From contig JBBIKH010000150.1 in the NCBI GenBank assembly GCA_037445575.1, forward strand, positions 1-9,036: a stretch of DNA of 9,036 nt, in the 5' to 3' direction. Positions 6,792 through 9,036 of the stretch are shown here, piece by piece; positions within the stretch are counted from its first letter, which is position 1, and every line of letters starts with the position of its first letter. This stretch comes from Oleimicrobium sp037445575 (GTDB lineage Bacteria; Zhuqueibacterota; Zhuqueibacteria; JANLFK01; Oleimicrobiaceae). The notes under the pieces were generated by a model. It ran no database searches, had not been told where the DNA came from, and was given only the letters and a program-made list of their open reading frames with translations. A program made the position numbers and the translations under genes.

Positions 6792-7255
6792 TCCACACAC
6801 GGCGGGCAGCCCGCGAGGTGGCGCTGCGGGCCCTCTATGCTGCCGAGTTGAGCGGCCGTACCGCCGCGGAGGTGCTGGCCGACCCCTTGGTGATCCGTCA
6901 GGCCGAGGGACAGCTGGGGGAGTTCATTCGGCGCCTGGTCACCATGACGCTGCAACACCGCAGCGAGCTGGATGGCCACATCATCGCCAAAACGACCAAT
7001 TGGGACTTTGCTCGGCTGGCGGTCATCGACAGACTGGTCCTGCGCATGGCCGTGTGCGAATTCCTTCACTTCGAGGACATACCTCCCAAGGTGACCATCG
7101 ACGAAGCCATCGAGATCTCGCGCAAATACAGCACCGAAAAGAGCGACAAGTTCGTCAACGGCATCCTAGACGCTGTGCTCGGCGAGCTCCAGGCCCGCGA
7201 TTTGATCGTCAAAACAGGGCGGGGGCTGCTCGATTACCCACCCGAGAAGCAGTGA
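6788..7255 (+). CDS. nusB: Transcription antitermination factor NusB
   Basis: NusB binds boxA RNA together with NusE (ribosomal protein S10) and prevents early termination in rRNA operons. The product is 155 residues, slightly longer than the usual 130-145 because of a C-terminal extension after the last helix (DLIVKTGRGLLDYPPEKQ). The N-terminal RRAAREVALRALYAAEL helix carries the arginine-rich boxA-binding surface. The C-terminal TIDEAIEISRKYSTEKSDKF and FVNGILDAV segments are the family signature. The start follows ilvE by 35 bases, has no strong ribosome binding site of its own and overlaps a short upstream frame. It lies 76 bases before secA, an order known in several lineages of the FCB group, as far as I recall. 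Confidence 0.93.
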   Translation: MIHTRRAAREVALRALYAAELSGRTAAEVLADPLVIRQAEGQLGEFIRRLVTMTLQHRSELDGHIIAKTTNWDFARLAVIDRLVLRMAVCEFLHFEDIPPKVTIDEAIEISRKYSTEKSDKFVNGILDAVLGELQARDLIVKTGRGLLDYPPEKQ

Positions 7256-7331
7256 ACTTCTGGTGCCCAGGGGCGTACAAGACATAGAGCTTTGAGGACG
7301 CATCACTTTCATAGCAGGGAAGTGTTATTTC

Positions 7332-9036
<1,705 letters not shown>

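Overview
The window joins a decaying accessory block (about 1-2575) to a conserved housekeeping block (about 2856-9036). The DNA is GC-rich. The SecA at the right edge has two insertions that I know from SecA of Bacteroidota/Chlorobi and relatives, and it carries the DEVDS Walker B form. I therefore infer a GC-rich bacterium of the FCB superphylum or a nearby candidate phylum, with moderate confidence. No organism can be named from the sequence.

Accessory block, left to right: (1) the C-terminal part of a trypsin-like serine protease, running in from outside the window; (2) about 260 bases with no recognisable gene; (3) the C-terminal half of a type I restriction specificity subunit (hsdS), broken by an in-frame TAG; (4) a full-length REP-associated tyrosine transposase (RAYT) whose start overlaps the hsdS stop as ATGA, with two inverted REP-like hairpins inside its coding frame; (5) a short N-terminal hsdR remnant with a frameshift, starting inside the RAYT 3' end; (6) a second hsdS C-terminal tail; (7) a second, broken RAYT; (8) a stand-alone REP-like palindrome. 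This reads as the wreck of one or two type I restriction-modification operons threaded with RAYT genes and their REP elements. The unit 'hsdS tail followed at once by a RAYT start' occurs twice.

Between the blocks, 2575-2855 holds no convincing protein gene. It does hold a good sigma70-like promoter, internal hairpins and a strong intrinsic terminator, so it could encode a small RNA of about 170 nt or a leader of the next gene.

Housekeeping block, all on the + strand: a coiled-coil/C4 zinc-ribbon protein (COG1579 type), the RNase P RNA gene (rnpB, bacterial type A), recJ, ilvE, nusB and the first about 568 codons of secA. These genes look intact, are closely spaced, and cover tRNA maturation, DNA repair, branched-chain amino acid synthesis, rRNA antitermination and protein export. 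Nothing here suggests a single pathway. It is an ordinary core-gene cluster that borders a site where mobile and defence genes have accumulated and degraded.
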